Assembly: GCA_007050895.1 (NCBI GenBank)
Contig: SMYP01000058.1
Location: forward strand, 1 to 9,153
Origin: Candidatus Bathyarchaeota archaeon
GTDB lineage: Archaea; Thermoproteota; Bathyarchaeia; Bathyarchaeales; UBA233
DNA: 9,153 nt
Reading direction: 5' to 3'
Part shown: in pieces, positions 1 to 6,740 of the stretch
Numbering within the stretch: the stretch's first letter is position 1
Layout of the letters: every line of letters starts with the position of its first letter
Notes under the pieces: model-generated
The model's database searches: none
What the model saw: only the letters and a program-made list of their open reading frames with translations
Told to the model about the DNA's origin: nothing
Position numbers and translations under genes: made by a program

Positions 1-449
1 TTCATGATTGAAGCTGCAAGAAGCGACAAAGTGTCACATTTACCAAAATTATCTACGAGGGTTTCAACGGGATACATAATATCGCAATCAGCGTAAGGAA
101 TCTGATGAACCAGAGTTAGTACAGCATTGGCAAAAGCTTCGTCTCTGCGAGGGTTGTCAAGCGTCAGATTTCGAATGTTCTCTGCAATTGGTTTGACTGC
201 GTCAGGTGTTACAAGTGTTGCATAATCGTTGTCGTCAGCAAGAGTAGGGTTTTTACCCTGATAATACTCATAGAGGGAAGAAGGAACAGATACATATAGT
301 TCTTTGCTGACAAGTCCAAATTGAACTTGAGAACTGTATGTAAGGTCGAAGTTGCCTGCGAAAGAGCTTGGTGTGATTAAAACCAGTAGCAAAATGCCAA
401 CAAGCATGAAACCTGACTTCCAACACATTAAACCCATGGCAGGTCCCAC
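1..449 (-). CDS. Secreted transglutaminase-like protein, N-terminal part (cut by left edge)
   Basis: This open frame runs off the left edge; 149 complete codons are visible. Residues 1-10 are a short leader with a Lys at 11, followed by a hydrophobic stretch at about 12-26 and a Pro-Ser-Ser-Phe-Ala-Gly sequence that looks like a signal-peptide cleavage region. The protein should therefore be exported. Near residues 105-149 it reads ALVxQIPY-like, then YPVETLVDNFGKCDTLSLLA. This matches the transglutaminase-like core, in which the Cys (residue 138 here) is the catalytic nucleophile; the His and Asp partners would lie beyond the edge. Such archaeal extracellular papain-fold proteins are usually annotated only as transglutaminase-like, and their substrates are unknown. 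The GTG at 447-449 is preferred over the in-frame ATG at 435-437 because a GGAGGT lies 10 bases upstream of it. The gene is divergent from glyS. The fold call is fairly secure; the activity is inferred. Confidence 0.72.
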   Translation of the reverse strand, partial: MGPAMGLMCWKSGFMLVGILLLVLITPSSFAGNFDLTYSSQVQFGLVSKELYVSVPSSLYEYYQGKNPTLADDNDYATLVTPDAVKPIAENIRNLTLDNPRRDEAFANAVLTLVHQIPYADCDIMYPVETLVDNFGKCDTLSLLAASIM

Positions 450-459
450 GAGGAAACTT

Positions 460-465
460 ACCTCC
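460..465 (-). promoter_or_regulatory. Ribosome binding site GGAGGT of the transglutaminase-like gene
   Basis: On the minus strand GGAGGT is a full match to the anti-Shine-Dalgarno core. It lies 10 bases before a GTG and 22 bases before the first in-frame ATG, so it decides in favour of the GTG start at 449. Confidence 0.6.
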
Positions 466-736
466 GCGAATCTAATTAATGTTTTAAACATTATTGCCGC
501 TATATCCAAATCCTGAAAAGCCATTTTTGCTTGACAGCTGTGTTGACCTAAACCAACATTTTCAGAACCGACATTGTTAAAAAAAGCAATCAATATCTTT
601 TGGTACATAAAATTGACTCGTAAAGATCCATCCTCAGCTAATGTATTGTGTTTTAAATTATGAATTAGCTATAATGGATAACTCTCAGCGCTCGTAATTA
701 AAGTAAGATACTGATGGAAAGCTACCAAACTTAAAT

Positions 737-750
737 GCTTATATTATTTA
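737..750 (+). promoter_or_regulatory. TATA-like promoter element of glyS
   Basis: The AT-rich word TTATATTATTTA, preceded by an A-rich stretch (ACCAAACTTAAA) that could serve as a BRE, lies about 60-70 bases before the glyS start. With the usual archaeal spacing of about 25 bases, transcription would start near 768-772, leaving a leader of 35-40 bases that contains the AAGGG at 794-798. Assigned by eye only. Confidence 0.45.
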
Positions 751-807
751 ACATTGCTATGACAACCTTTTAATCTCCACTTGGCACTTACCTAAGGGTT
801 GGTAAAA

Positions 808-2568
808 TTGAACAACGAAGCTAAATGCGACAAGTTCACAGCTATTAACGAGTTGGCTAAACGTAGAGGCTTCTTCTGGCAGTCCTATGAGATCTACGGT
901 GGCGTTGGAGGCTTCATAACCTACGGTCCTTTAGGTGCTAAGCTGAAACAGAATATCGAAGCCAAACTCCGTGAACTCTTTGTAACTAAACTCGGCTTAT
1001 TCGAGATAGAATCGTCAATAATAACACCCGGCAAAGTCTTCGAAGCTTCGGGACATGTCAATCACTTTAAAGAACCCATGGTAGAATGCATAGAATGCAA
1101 CAAGCGATTCCGTGCAGACCACTTGCTCGAAGAATACGCCAAACAAAGCTGCGTAGAAACAGAAAAAATGAACCTTACCCAAATCCAAGAAGCCCTTGAG
1201 GCGCATGGCATCAAATGTCCCGAATGCGGTGGCGGATTTAAACCGCCACAGCAGTTTCTAACAATGTTCAAAACCACAATAGGACCCTACTCCAATACTA
1301 CTGGCTATGGCAGACCAGAAGCTGCACAAGGAATATTTGTTGAGTTCAACCGCCTCTACGCCATGGCTCGCGAAAGACTTCCTTTTGGCGTCATCCAAAT
1401 AGGTCATGCTCTTAGAAACGAGATTTCGCCTAGACAAGGCTTGATACGTCTTCGTGAATTCACTATCGCGGATTTGGAGTTTTTCTTTGATCCTGAAGAG
1501 CCAAATTGTTGCTTGCTGAAAAACTTGGAAAACGAAACCCTGCGAATATATCTCGCACGAGAAAGACAAGCGTGCAGCGAAAAAATAGTCGAAGTAACCG
1601 CTAAAGCTGCTATAAATAAACAGATAATCCGTTCTGAGTGGCAAGCCTTCTTTATGGTGATGGCGAAGAAACTTTTAGTTGAAATTGGCGTGCCAGCGGA
1701 AAATCAGCGATTTATAGAAAAACTACCCTGGGAAAAAGCGCATTACGCTACGCAGTGCTTTGACCAAGAAGTTTACGTTGACCGTTGGGGTTGGATTGAA
1801 GTCTCAGGACACGCATACCGCACGGACTACGACTTAGACTGTCACATAAAAGCCAGCGGTGCAGATCTTCGAGTCTACAAGGAATACCCTAAACCCATGG
1901 AGCAAAAACAGCTAGTAGTAAAACCTATTAAAGCCACGCTTGGTCCAGCCTTCAAAGCTGATGCCGCAAAAGTCGTAACACTCCTAGCAAATGCTTCAGC
2001 AGATGCAATTGCCACTTCTCTCGAGAAAAACGGATACTACATGGCGGAAAACTACAGGGTTCTTCCAGAACACGTGGACATAAGCTATGAAACGATCATC
2101 TTGCGCGGCAAGCGTTTCATTCCCCACGTAATTGAACCAAGCTTTGGCTCCGACCGCCTTTTCTATGTAGCACTAGAATATGCTTATCGAGTGAAAGACG
2201 ACCGAGTGCTAATGAGTTTCCCCAGAGACATTGCCCCCACCCAGCTTGGCGTCTATCCACTTGTATCCAAGGACGGTATAGCCGAGAAAGCGCGAAAAGT
2301 CCACCAGCAATTCTTAGACGAAGGGTTCACAGCCGAACTTGACGAAACAGGATCAATAGGTAGACGATACGCTCGAGCCGATGAAGCAGGCGTGCCACTG
2401 GGAATAACCGTAGACTATGAAACGCTAAGAGAAGACACTGTTACTATTCGAAACCGTGACTCATGGCAACAAGTAAGGAGCTTAATTAAAGACTTACCCG
2501 AACTTCTCCACAAGTATTTCCAAGGGAAAATTAACTTCGAAGATTTAGGGACTTTACTCTCAGTTTAA
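808..2568 (+). CDS. glyS: Glycyl-tRNA synthetase, archaeal/eukaryal class II type
   Basis: This cytoplasmic enzyme charges tRNA-Gly with glycine using ATP. The 586 residues show the normal order of a class IIa GlyRS. The N-terminus has the typical AKRRGFFWQSYEIYGG and GFITYGPLG signatures. A zinc-ribbon-like insertion has Cys pairs at 94/97 and 137/140. Motif 2 is RNEISPR (203-209) followed by RLREF. Motif 3 is EPSFGSDR (443-450). An anticodon-binding domain (about 470-570) contains GRRYARADEAGVP. The length is normal and no key residue is missing. TTG 808 is chosen because AAGGG at 794-798 lies 9 bases before it; the in-frame TTG at 799 would abut that site and remains an alternative adding three residues. 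It has its own TATA-like box, and a T-run follows the stop. Identity is secure; the exact start is not. Confidence 0.97.
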   Translation: MNNEAKCDKFTAINELAKRRGFFWQSYEIYGGVGGFITYGPLGAKLKQNIEAKLRELFVTKLGLFEIESSIITPGKVFEASGHVNHFKEPMVECIECNKRFRADHLLEEYAKQSCVETEKMNLTQIQEALEAHGIKCPECGGGFKPPQQFLTMFKTTIGPYSNTTGYGRPEAAQGIFVEFNRLYAMARERLPFGVIQIGHALRNEISPRQGLIRLREFTIADLEFFFDPEEPNCCLLKNLENETLRIYLARERQACSEKIVEVTAKAAINKQIIRSEWQAFFMVMAKKLLVEIGVPAENQRFIEKLPWEKAHYATQCFDQEVYVDRWGWIEVSGHAYRTDYDLDCHIKASGADLRVYKEYPKPMEQKQLVVKPIKATLGPAFKADAAKVVTLLANASADAIATSLEKNGYYMAENYRVLPEHVDISYETIILRGKRFIPHVIEPSFGSDRLFYVALEYAYRVKDDRVLMSFPRDIAPTQLGVYPLVSKDGIAEKARKVHQQFLDEGFTAELDETGSIGRRYARADEAGVPLGITVDYETLREDTVTIRNRDSWQQVRSLIKDLPELLHKYFQGKINFEDLGTLLSV

Positions 2569-2577
2569 GTCGCTATC

Positions 2578-2583
2578 TTTTTT
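2578..2583 (+). terminator. T-run terminator after glyS
   Basis: Six consecutive T residues begin 10 bases after the glyS stop, with no strong preceding hairpin. T-rich tracts alone can terminate archaeal RNA polymerase. The short tract makes this a modest call; readthrough into the DUF47-endA pair is possible. Confidence 0.4.
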
Positions 2584-2599
2584 AATACACTCGCGATAC

Positions 2600-2616
2600 T
2601 AAATTATGTTTATATT
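2600..2616 (+). promoter_or_regulatory. Candidate TATA box for the DUF47-endA pair
   Basis: AAATTATGTTTATATTT is the most AT-rich word between glyS and the DUF47 gene and lies 30-45 bases before the ATG at 2646. If used, transcription would begin around 2630-2640, giving a very short leader that may cut into the ribosome binding site at 2628-2635. The exact box is therefore uncertain. Confidence 0.35.
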
Positions 2617-2627
2617 TGCAAATTGAT

Positions 2628-2635
2628 GAGAGGGG
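2628..2635 (+). promoter_or_regulatory. Ribosome binding site of the DUF47 gene
   Basis: GAGAGGGG lies 10 bases before the ATG at 2646. It lies inside, not upstream of, the longer frame that opens with TTG 2616, which is why the shorter protein is preferred. Confidence 0.55.
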
Positions 2636-2645
2636 AAAGAAAAAA

Positions 2646-3305
2646 ATGGTACTTCCTGCCGAAACAGAACAACGCGTAAAACGCAGAGCTTTAAGTGCAT
2701 GCCAAGACAACCTACGCAAGGTTGTCGACGTCACCAGAAAAATCCCCCAATTGATTGAGCAGTTTTCAACCGGTGACAAAGACCAAGCAAGACAGTTGTT
2801 CACAGAAATAAGAAAAGGAGAAGAAGAGGTCCTCGCAGCGAGACGTATGGTTTCTCAAGAATTGGCCGAAATAGGTGCTATCCTTATTAGCAGAGAAGAC
2901 TTTCTGAGGTTTACTAACTTGTCAAGTGAGATTGCAGATTTCTCCGAAGGCATCGCTTACTACCTTATGCAAATAATCGAGCACAACTGGAAGGTGCCAG
3001 ACGATATAAGAAAGGACTTGTTAAAGCTTTCCGAAGCAGTCTTCGAATCAGTGCTCAAGTTGAGAGAAACGATGATGGTTTTAAGCTATGGATCTACCAA
3101 AACCTTGGAGAAAGCTAAAGACGTTGAAATTGCCGAAAGAACCGTAGACGACCTCTTCAGGGAGCTGTCCATAAAGGTTTTAAGCAGCAAAATCGAACTC
3201 CCAGTGCTACTGCTCATGCGGGATATCCTTCAACTTCTAGAAAACTCAGCTGACAAAGCTGAAGACGCAGCTGATACCGTTCGAACACTCTCTTTCATAA
3301 TGTAA
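2646..3305 (+). CDS. DUF47 family PhoU-like protein
   Basis: A predicted all-helical, cytoplasmic, PhoU-like protein of 219 residues, the usual length of the DUF47 family (often annotated as phosphate transport regulator). Recognised by overall helical heptad character and the C-terminal helix ENSADKAEDAADTVRTLS (about 199-216), whose regularly spaced acidic residues match the metal-binding ExxxDxxxD pattern of PhoU/DUF47 proteins. Most family members sit beside a Pit-type phosphate transporter; none is in this window. The ATG at 2646 is preferred over an in-frame TTG at 2616 because GAGAGGGG (2628-2635) lies 10 bases before it, and the longer N-terminus is merely lysine-rich. Its stop is 2 bases before the first start of endA, so the two are probably one transcript. 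Family assignment is good; the role here is unknown. Confidence 0.85.
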   Translation: MVLPAETEQRVKRRALSACQDNLRKVVDVTRKIPQLIEQFSTGDKDQARQLFTEIRKGEEEVLAARRMVSQELAEIGAILISREDFLRFTNLSSEIADFSEGIAYYLMQIIEHNWKVPDDIRKDLLKLSEAVFESVLKLRETMMVLSYGSTKTLEKAKDVEIAERTVDDLFRELSIKVLSSKIELPVLLLMRDILQLLENSADKAEDAADTVRTLSFIM

Positions 3306-3307
3306 TT

Positions 3308-3880
3308 TTGAGCGCGAAACAGGCAATGGCTAAAACCAAAGTCGAATTAATAGAAAATTTTTTGGTAGTTTGGGATCATAAAGAAGGTTCACAACTCTAC
3401 AAAACAGGATTTTACGGGAAACCCCTTGGAATCCCGAAACCGAAAATCCCAGAGTTCTCAGTTCCCCTGCTTTTAGATTTAATGGAAGGCTTATACCTAG
3501 TTGAAAAGGGAAGAATTACAATTTATGAAGGCGCAGAAGAACGCAAAGTTGGACTAAAGAAACTCCGACAAAAAGCGAGGCAACTGTACAACGAATTCGA
3601 CGAGAAATACGCGGTCTATCAAGACCTTCGGAACAGCGGATTGATAGTAACCCCTGGAATAAAGTTCGGTTGCGACTTCGCTGTCTACAAGTATGGTCCA
3701 GGAGTTGAACACGCGCCCTATATGGTTTCCGTCAAAAAGGCAAGCTCAGATATTTCAGCCACGGAAATTGTTAAGGCTGGACGTCTAGCCACTACCGTAA
3801 GAAAACGATTCATAATCGCCGTGCCAGATTCAGAAATGAAAGACCCAAAATATTTGATTTTCAAGTGGTTTAAAGCTTAA
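3308..3880 (+). CDS. endA: tRNA-splicing endonuclease EndA
   Basis: This enzyme cuts precursor tRNAs at both intron borders, recognising bulge-helix-bulge structures. The 190-residue frame has an N-terminal domain containing YKTGFYGKPLG (31-41) and a C-terminal catalytic domain. The expected catalytic triad is visible: Tyr127 in KFGCDFAVYKYG, His135 in EHAPYMV, and Lys166 in RLATTVRKRF. The size fits a single-unit EndA that assembles as a homotetramer, or the catalytic chain of a two-subunit form; no second subunit gene is present here. TTG 3308 follows the DUF47 stop by 2 bases. The in-frame ATG at 3326, giving MAKTKVELIE, is equally plausible, since neither has a clear ribosome binding site and translation may be coupled to DUF47. 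The 3' end overlaps the convergent nucleotidyltransferase gene by 4 bases. Confidence 0.95.
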   Translation: MSAKQAMAKTKVELIENFLVVWDHKEGSQLYKTGFYGKPLGIPKPKIPEFSVPLLLDLMEGLYLVEKGRITIYEGAEERKVGLKKLRQKARQLYNEFDEKYAVYQDLRNSGLIVTPGIKFGCDFAVYKYGPGVEHAPYMVSVKKASSDISATEIVKAGRLATTVRKRFIIAVPDSEMKDPKYLIFKWFKA

Positions 3881-5172
3881 TTTGACATAACGATTTGTTG
3901 TCGAAATTCTCCACTCACGCGCTGATGTGGATAGATTCTTGTTTCTGATAGGTTGCATCCTTCCTCAATGATAACATCGTCAGCGACAACTGAAATTGAC
4001 TCTATATTAGTCTTTTTTCGGGCGCTCGAAAGAATTGTCGTGTGTCTGCCGATTATGCTATCACGTACTGTGGCTTTTTCACCGATGATCACTCTGTCCA
4101 AAACTGCTGAATTTTCTATAGTAGCGCCTTTGCCTATTCTCGTAAAGTTATCTATGCATGAGTTGACTATTCTTGCGCCATCCTCTATTTGGCAATGTCT
4201 GCCGATGAGCACAGCACCTTCAATCTCTATTCGCCCTTGCTTGATTTTACGAATAATTGTAAGTCTTCTTTCTTCTGAATCGTTACTTTCTCCTTGAACC
4301 CAGATTTGCTGTTTTCCACTGATTTTTCCACCAAAATCTGTCAGCATGCTAAAGCCACCTTGGAGCAATTTCTTCATTGCTTCAAGATAATTCTTGGGAG
4401 TGCCAACGTCAAACCAATTCCCCCTCAACGTGTAACCATACACTGGATAATCTGATTGTGTTAAATACGGTATGAAGTCGTAGCCAAAATCCAACCGATG
4501 TTTCTCTTTAGTTATTTGTTTAATTCCCTTTTCTTGGAATACCTTCCTTATTTCAGGTGAAAGCACATACAAGCCGGTATTGGCAAGGTTACTGGGTGCG
4601 TCTCTAGGGGCTGGTTTTTCGACGAAACTACGAATGCGACTTTCCTTGTTAATGTCCGCGATGCCTAACCCTTCAACATTTTCTACTTCTCTGAGAACTA
4701 TAGTCATCAACGCACCTTTTTCCCTGTGAAACTGCATAAGGTCTTTCACGTTAATTTCGAAAACGTTATCACCTTGAACTGCGAAGACTGGACAGCTGAT
4801 CCCGTAGTATTCCATGTTTATCCTTGCAGAATCAGCACTTCCCAAGTCATCCTCATTAGGCTGGTATTTTATATGAATTCGTGGCCTAATATCATATCGT
4901 ACGGAAAACCCGTAGCCTGACTCGAAATAATCGTAGAGATCTCGGTAGTTCGTGTAGCCTTTTACTCCGAAAATGAAATTACGGATTCCTTGACGGGCAA
5001 GAGACAGCAATGAAAACTCCACCAATGGCCTGTTCAGAAGTCTGAGCGCTGCTTTGCTCGTTTCCGATGTGAGTGGCATAAGACGCTTGGCTTTTCCGCC
5101 TACTGGAATTATAACTCTTAGCCTTTCTGGGGCGTAATTATCGCCCATTAAGGGAGCATAATTGAATCCCAA
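3877..5172 (-). CDS. Sugar-phosphate nucleotidyltransferase with left-handed beta-helix tail
   Basis: Predicted to join a sugar 1-phosphate to an NTP, giving a nucleotide sugar for surface glycans or glycolipids. Residues about 17-270 form the NTP_transferase fold: IIPVGGKAKRLMPLT (21-35), the metal-binding aspartate in VQGDN (Asp135), FVEKP (183-187) and GNWFDVGTP (251-259). Residues about 310-415 contain hexapeptide-like repeats (IEIEGAVLIG, ARIVNS, TRIGKGATIENS, VIIGEKATVRDS) of a left-handed beta-helix, as in mannose-1-phosphate guanylyltransferase-like and glucose-1-phosphate uridylyl/thymidylyltransferase-like proteins. The usual GxGTR and following PKP signatures read GKAKR and SKAAL, so the nucleotide and sugar cannot be assigned. 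TTG 5172 is preferred over ATG 5148 because GGTGA (5179-5183) lies 6 bases before it. The gene is downstream of DUF454 on the same strand, across 94 bases that may hold its own promoter. Confidence 0.87.
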   Translation of the reverse strand: MGFNYAPLMGDNYAPERLRVIIPVGGKAKRLMPLTSETSKAALRLLNRPLVEFSLLSLARQGIRNFIFGVKGYTNYRDLYDYFESGYGFSVRYDIRPRIHIKYQPNEDDLGSADSARINMEYYGISCPVFAVQGDNVFEINVKDLMQFHREKGALMTIVLREVENVEGLGIADINKESRIRSFVEKPAPRDAPSNLANTGLYVLSPEIRKVFQEKGIKQITKEKHRLDFGYDFIPYLTQSDYPVYGYTLRGNWFDVGTPKNYLEAMKKLLQGGFSMLTDFGGKISGKQQIWVQGESNDSEERRLTIIRKIKQGRIEIEGAVLIGRHCQIEDGARIVNSCIDNFTRIGKGATIENSAVLDRVIIGEKATVRDSIIGRHTTILSSARKKTNIESISVVADDVIIEEGCNLSETRIYPHQRVSGEFRQQIVMSN

Positions 5173-5178
5173 AAGATT

Positions 5179-5183
5179 TCACC
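5179..5183 (-). promoter_or_regulatory. Ribosome binding site of the nucleotidyltransferase gene
   Basis: On the minus strand GGTGA lies 6 bases before TTG 5172. No comparable site precedes the in-frame ATG at 5148, so this short site supports the TTG start. Confidence 0.4.
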
Positions 5184-5266
5184 GTAAAGATTGCTAATTA
5201 TGCGTTGCGGGATAGTATTAACCTTTTTCAATATGCGCTGCAGGTTGAATAGAGCTGTATGTGAGG

Positions 5267-5707
5267 TTATGCTCTCTTGAAGGTTGGCAGTCTTAGGATG
5301 TGTATACTGACTATAACTGCAACGGCTATCATAATTAGCTGCATTGGTAAAACAAGCTGGATTGGCAAAAGACGTTGTAAGATGAAAACGATTGAAAATA
5401 CTATGGTTATCCATAATAAGCTTAAAGCAATTATCTTGGTTTTCATCGGTAATCCTTTGCCTTCTGTGTAGTTTCGTATGTACTCTCCAAACCATTTGTT
5501 GTTTAGTAGCCAGCTGTGCATCCTATCAGAGCTTTTGTAATAGCAAGCCGCGGCAGCTAACAGAAAAGGGGTGGTCGGTAAAATAGGCAGCACAATACCA
5601 ATAGCACCTAGAACCAAACAGATTGTTCCTGCGATGAACCATAATGTTCTTACGATTTTCCGTCCTTGCTCTTTGCAAACGGATGCAAAAGTTTTCTTTT
5701 CTTCCAT
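5267..5707 (-). CDS. DUF454 (YbaN family) inner-membrane protein
   Basis: A 146-residue integral membrane protein of unknown function. The family signature is clear: GAIGIVLPILPTTPFLLAAA (34-53), then SSDRMHSWLLNNKWFGEYIRNY (59-80) and MKTKIIALSLLW (88-99). Hydrophobic segments lie at about 20-40, 41-56, 92-111 and 113-138, with basic residues in the N-terminal tail and between the segments. The length is normal for DUF454. The ATG at 5705-5707 has AAAGGA (5713-5718) 5 bases upstream. It is divergent from the UbiA-family gene and may lie upstream of the nucleotidyltransferase in one transcript, though the 94-base gap allows a separate promoter. YbaN-type proteins are widespread in bacteria and occur in some archaea. 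No function is proposed. Confidence 0.87.
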   Translation of the reverse strand: MEEKKTFASVCKEQGRKIVRTLWFIAGTICLVLGAIGIVLPILPTTPFLLAAAACYYKSSDRMHSWLLNNKWFGEYIRNYTEGKGLPMKTKIIALSLLWITIVFSIVFILQRLLPIQLVLPMQLIMIAVAVIVSIHILRLPTFKRA

Positions 5708-5845
5708 GGTTTTCCTTTTTTATACTGTTTGATGCCCTCTTAAAAACTGTGCGGCGCCTTCAACAAAACTTGATTTTTCCTGCTCTGAAGTCATATTTTA
5801 TAACTAAGTCGAAACTAATGTTCCTCTAACAAAGGCTTGACTACA
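5708..5845. promoter_or_regulatory. Divergent promoter region, DUF454 and DGGGP synthase genes
   Basis: On the plus strand a TATA-like word TCATATTTTATAAC (5791-5804) lies about 45 bases before the UbiA-family start and would place transcription near 5823. On the minus strand GTTTTTAAG (about 5737-5745) lies about 30 bases before the DUF454 ATG. The GTATAAAA word nearer the ATG is too close to act as its TATA box. A GGCGCC palindrome near 5752-5757 lies between the two. All are eye-assigned. Confidence 0.4.
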
Positions 5846-6697
5846 ATGGATAAAGCAAGAGGTTTCATACGGCTAGTCCGCCCGGTCAACTGTGCAATGA
5901 TGGGTTTTGCCGTGTTTGTCGGCGTTGTTCTGGCTGATCCTAATTTCTCCAATTTTCAATGGCTTGGCGTTCTTTATGGTTTCCTTACGGGTTTCGTGCT
6001 AACCGCTGCATCCATGACCATTAATGATTATTATGACCGGGCGATTGACGCCATAAACGAACCGTTTCGTCCAATTCCCAGTGGAATTGTAAGCGTGAGA
6101 GAAGCTTTGGCTTTCGTTTTTTTTCTTTCAGTAGTGGGTTTTGTACTTGCCTACTTCACAAGTATTCTATGTTTACTGGTTGCGGTAATCTCTTGGATCG
6201 TTGTGGTCATTTACGTTACAGTTGGAAAGCGAAGGGGGTTAATAGGCAACTTTCTAGTAAGTACATGTGTAGCTATTCCATTCGTCTACGGTAGTATAAT
6301 TGTTCTCAATAAAGTTCCGTTGAGTGTTCTACTTTTTACGCTGATGGCTTTTCTATCTAACACGGGTAGAGAAATCACGAAAGGAATCGTAGATATTAAA
6401 GGTGATGAGGCTGAAGGCATTAAGACGCTGGCAGTACGCTATGGCGAGAAAAGTGCCGCTGTTGCCGCTGTGTTTTTTTATATCTTTGCGGTCGCTCTAA
6501 CACCCCTTACATGGTTTCTAAACTTGGTTTCTGTCTGGTTCATTCCTTTGGTTTTGGTTACCGACGTTGGGCTTCTGGCATGTTCAATTCTACTGATCAT
6601 AGACCATTCCAGGGAAAACGCCCGAAAGATCAAGAAAACGGTTCTGATGTTGTTTGTTGTGGGTCTTTTAGCGTACATCGTTGGTGTTCTCAGATGA
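5846..6697 (+). CDS. UbiA-family prenyltransferase, probable DGGGP synthase
   Basis: Probably transfers the second geranylgeranyl group onto geranylgeranylglyceryl phosphate (digeranylgeranylglyceryl phosphate synthase), a membrane step of archaeal ether-lipid synthesis. The 283 residues are mostly transmembrane. The first Mg-prenyl diphosphate motif is NDYYDRAIDAINEPFRPIPS (60-79). The second region, REITKGIVDIKGDEAEG (175-191), has the DxxxD pair at Asp183/Asp187. The N-terminal RLVRPVNCAMMG and the REI..G..DI.GD wording are closer to the archaeal lipid enzyme than to quinone-pathway UbiA/MenA, but archaea carry several paralogues, so the substrate is inferred. ATG 5846 is preferred: AAAGG (5831-5835) lies 10 bases before it, whereas the in-frame TTG at 5837 abuts that site. 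Length is normal. A hairpin with a T-run follows the stop, and the next gene is convergent. Confidence 0.85.
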   Translation: MDKARGFIRLVRPVNCAMMGFAVFVGVVLADPNFSNFQWLGVLYGFLTGFVLTAASMTINDYYDRAIDAINEPFRPIPSGIVSVREALAFVFFLSVVGFVLAYFTSILCLLVAVISWIVVVIYVTVGKRRGLIGNFLVSTCVAIPFVYGSIIVLNKVPLSVLLFTLMAFLSNTGREITKGIVDIKGDEAEGIKTLAVRYGEKSAAVAAVFFYIFAVALTPLTWFLNLVSVWFIPLVLVTDVGLLACSILLIIDHSRENARKIKKTVLMLFVVGLLAYIVGVLR

Positions 6698-6719
6698 ATT
6701 TACAGTCAACTTGCCAAAC

Positions 6720-6740
6720 AGCAGTAGCTGCTCATTTTTT
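6720..6740 (+). terminator. Hairpin plus T-run terminator after the UbiA-family gene
   Basis: AGCAG (6720-6724) pairs with CTGCT (6728-6732) around a TAG loop, and a run of six T follows at 6735-6740. This resembles an intrinsic terminator for the plus-strand gene ending at 6697. The T-run is the complement of the last Lys-Lys codons of the convergent regulator, so the terminator overlaps that gene's coding end. Confidence 0.5.

Larger units (their letters stand above)
450..798. other. Divergent intergenic region between the transglutaminase-like gene and glyS
   Basis: About 350 bases without a convincing gene. The glyS-proximal end has a TATA-like box (737-750). The other end has AT-rich candidates for the minus-strand promoter: a GATATA-like word near 500-506 and a TTTAAAA-like word near 482-488. 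Between 533 and 580 there are small dyads: the palindrome ACAGCTGT at 534-541, and TGTTG (541-545) facing CAACA (554-558) across 8 bases. An 18-codon frame starting at ATG 641 has no ribosome binding site and is not called. No tRNA-like structure was seen. Confidence 0.5.

Noticed and set aside
641..697. 18-codon open frame upstream of glyS
   Set aside because: Too short, no ribosome binding site, and upstream of the glyS promoter.
1258..1644. 128-codon minus-strand frame inside glyS
   Set aside because: Fully antisense to a well-conserved gene; the residues show no family signature and mirror the GlyRS codons.
3877..3880. 4-base tail overlap of endA and the nucleotidyltransferase gene as a possible regulatory overlap
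   Set aside because: Short stop-codon overlaps are common between convergent genes in compact genomes and need no special explanation.
3953..4297. 114-codon plus-strand frame inside the nucleotidyltransferase gene
   Set aside because: Antisense shadow of the beta-helix repeats; low-complexity composition and no start signal.
5148..5495. 115-codon minus-strand frame bridging DUF454 and the nucleotidyltransferase gene
   Set aside because: It overlaps both real genes in another frame and has no motif or ribosome binding site.
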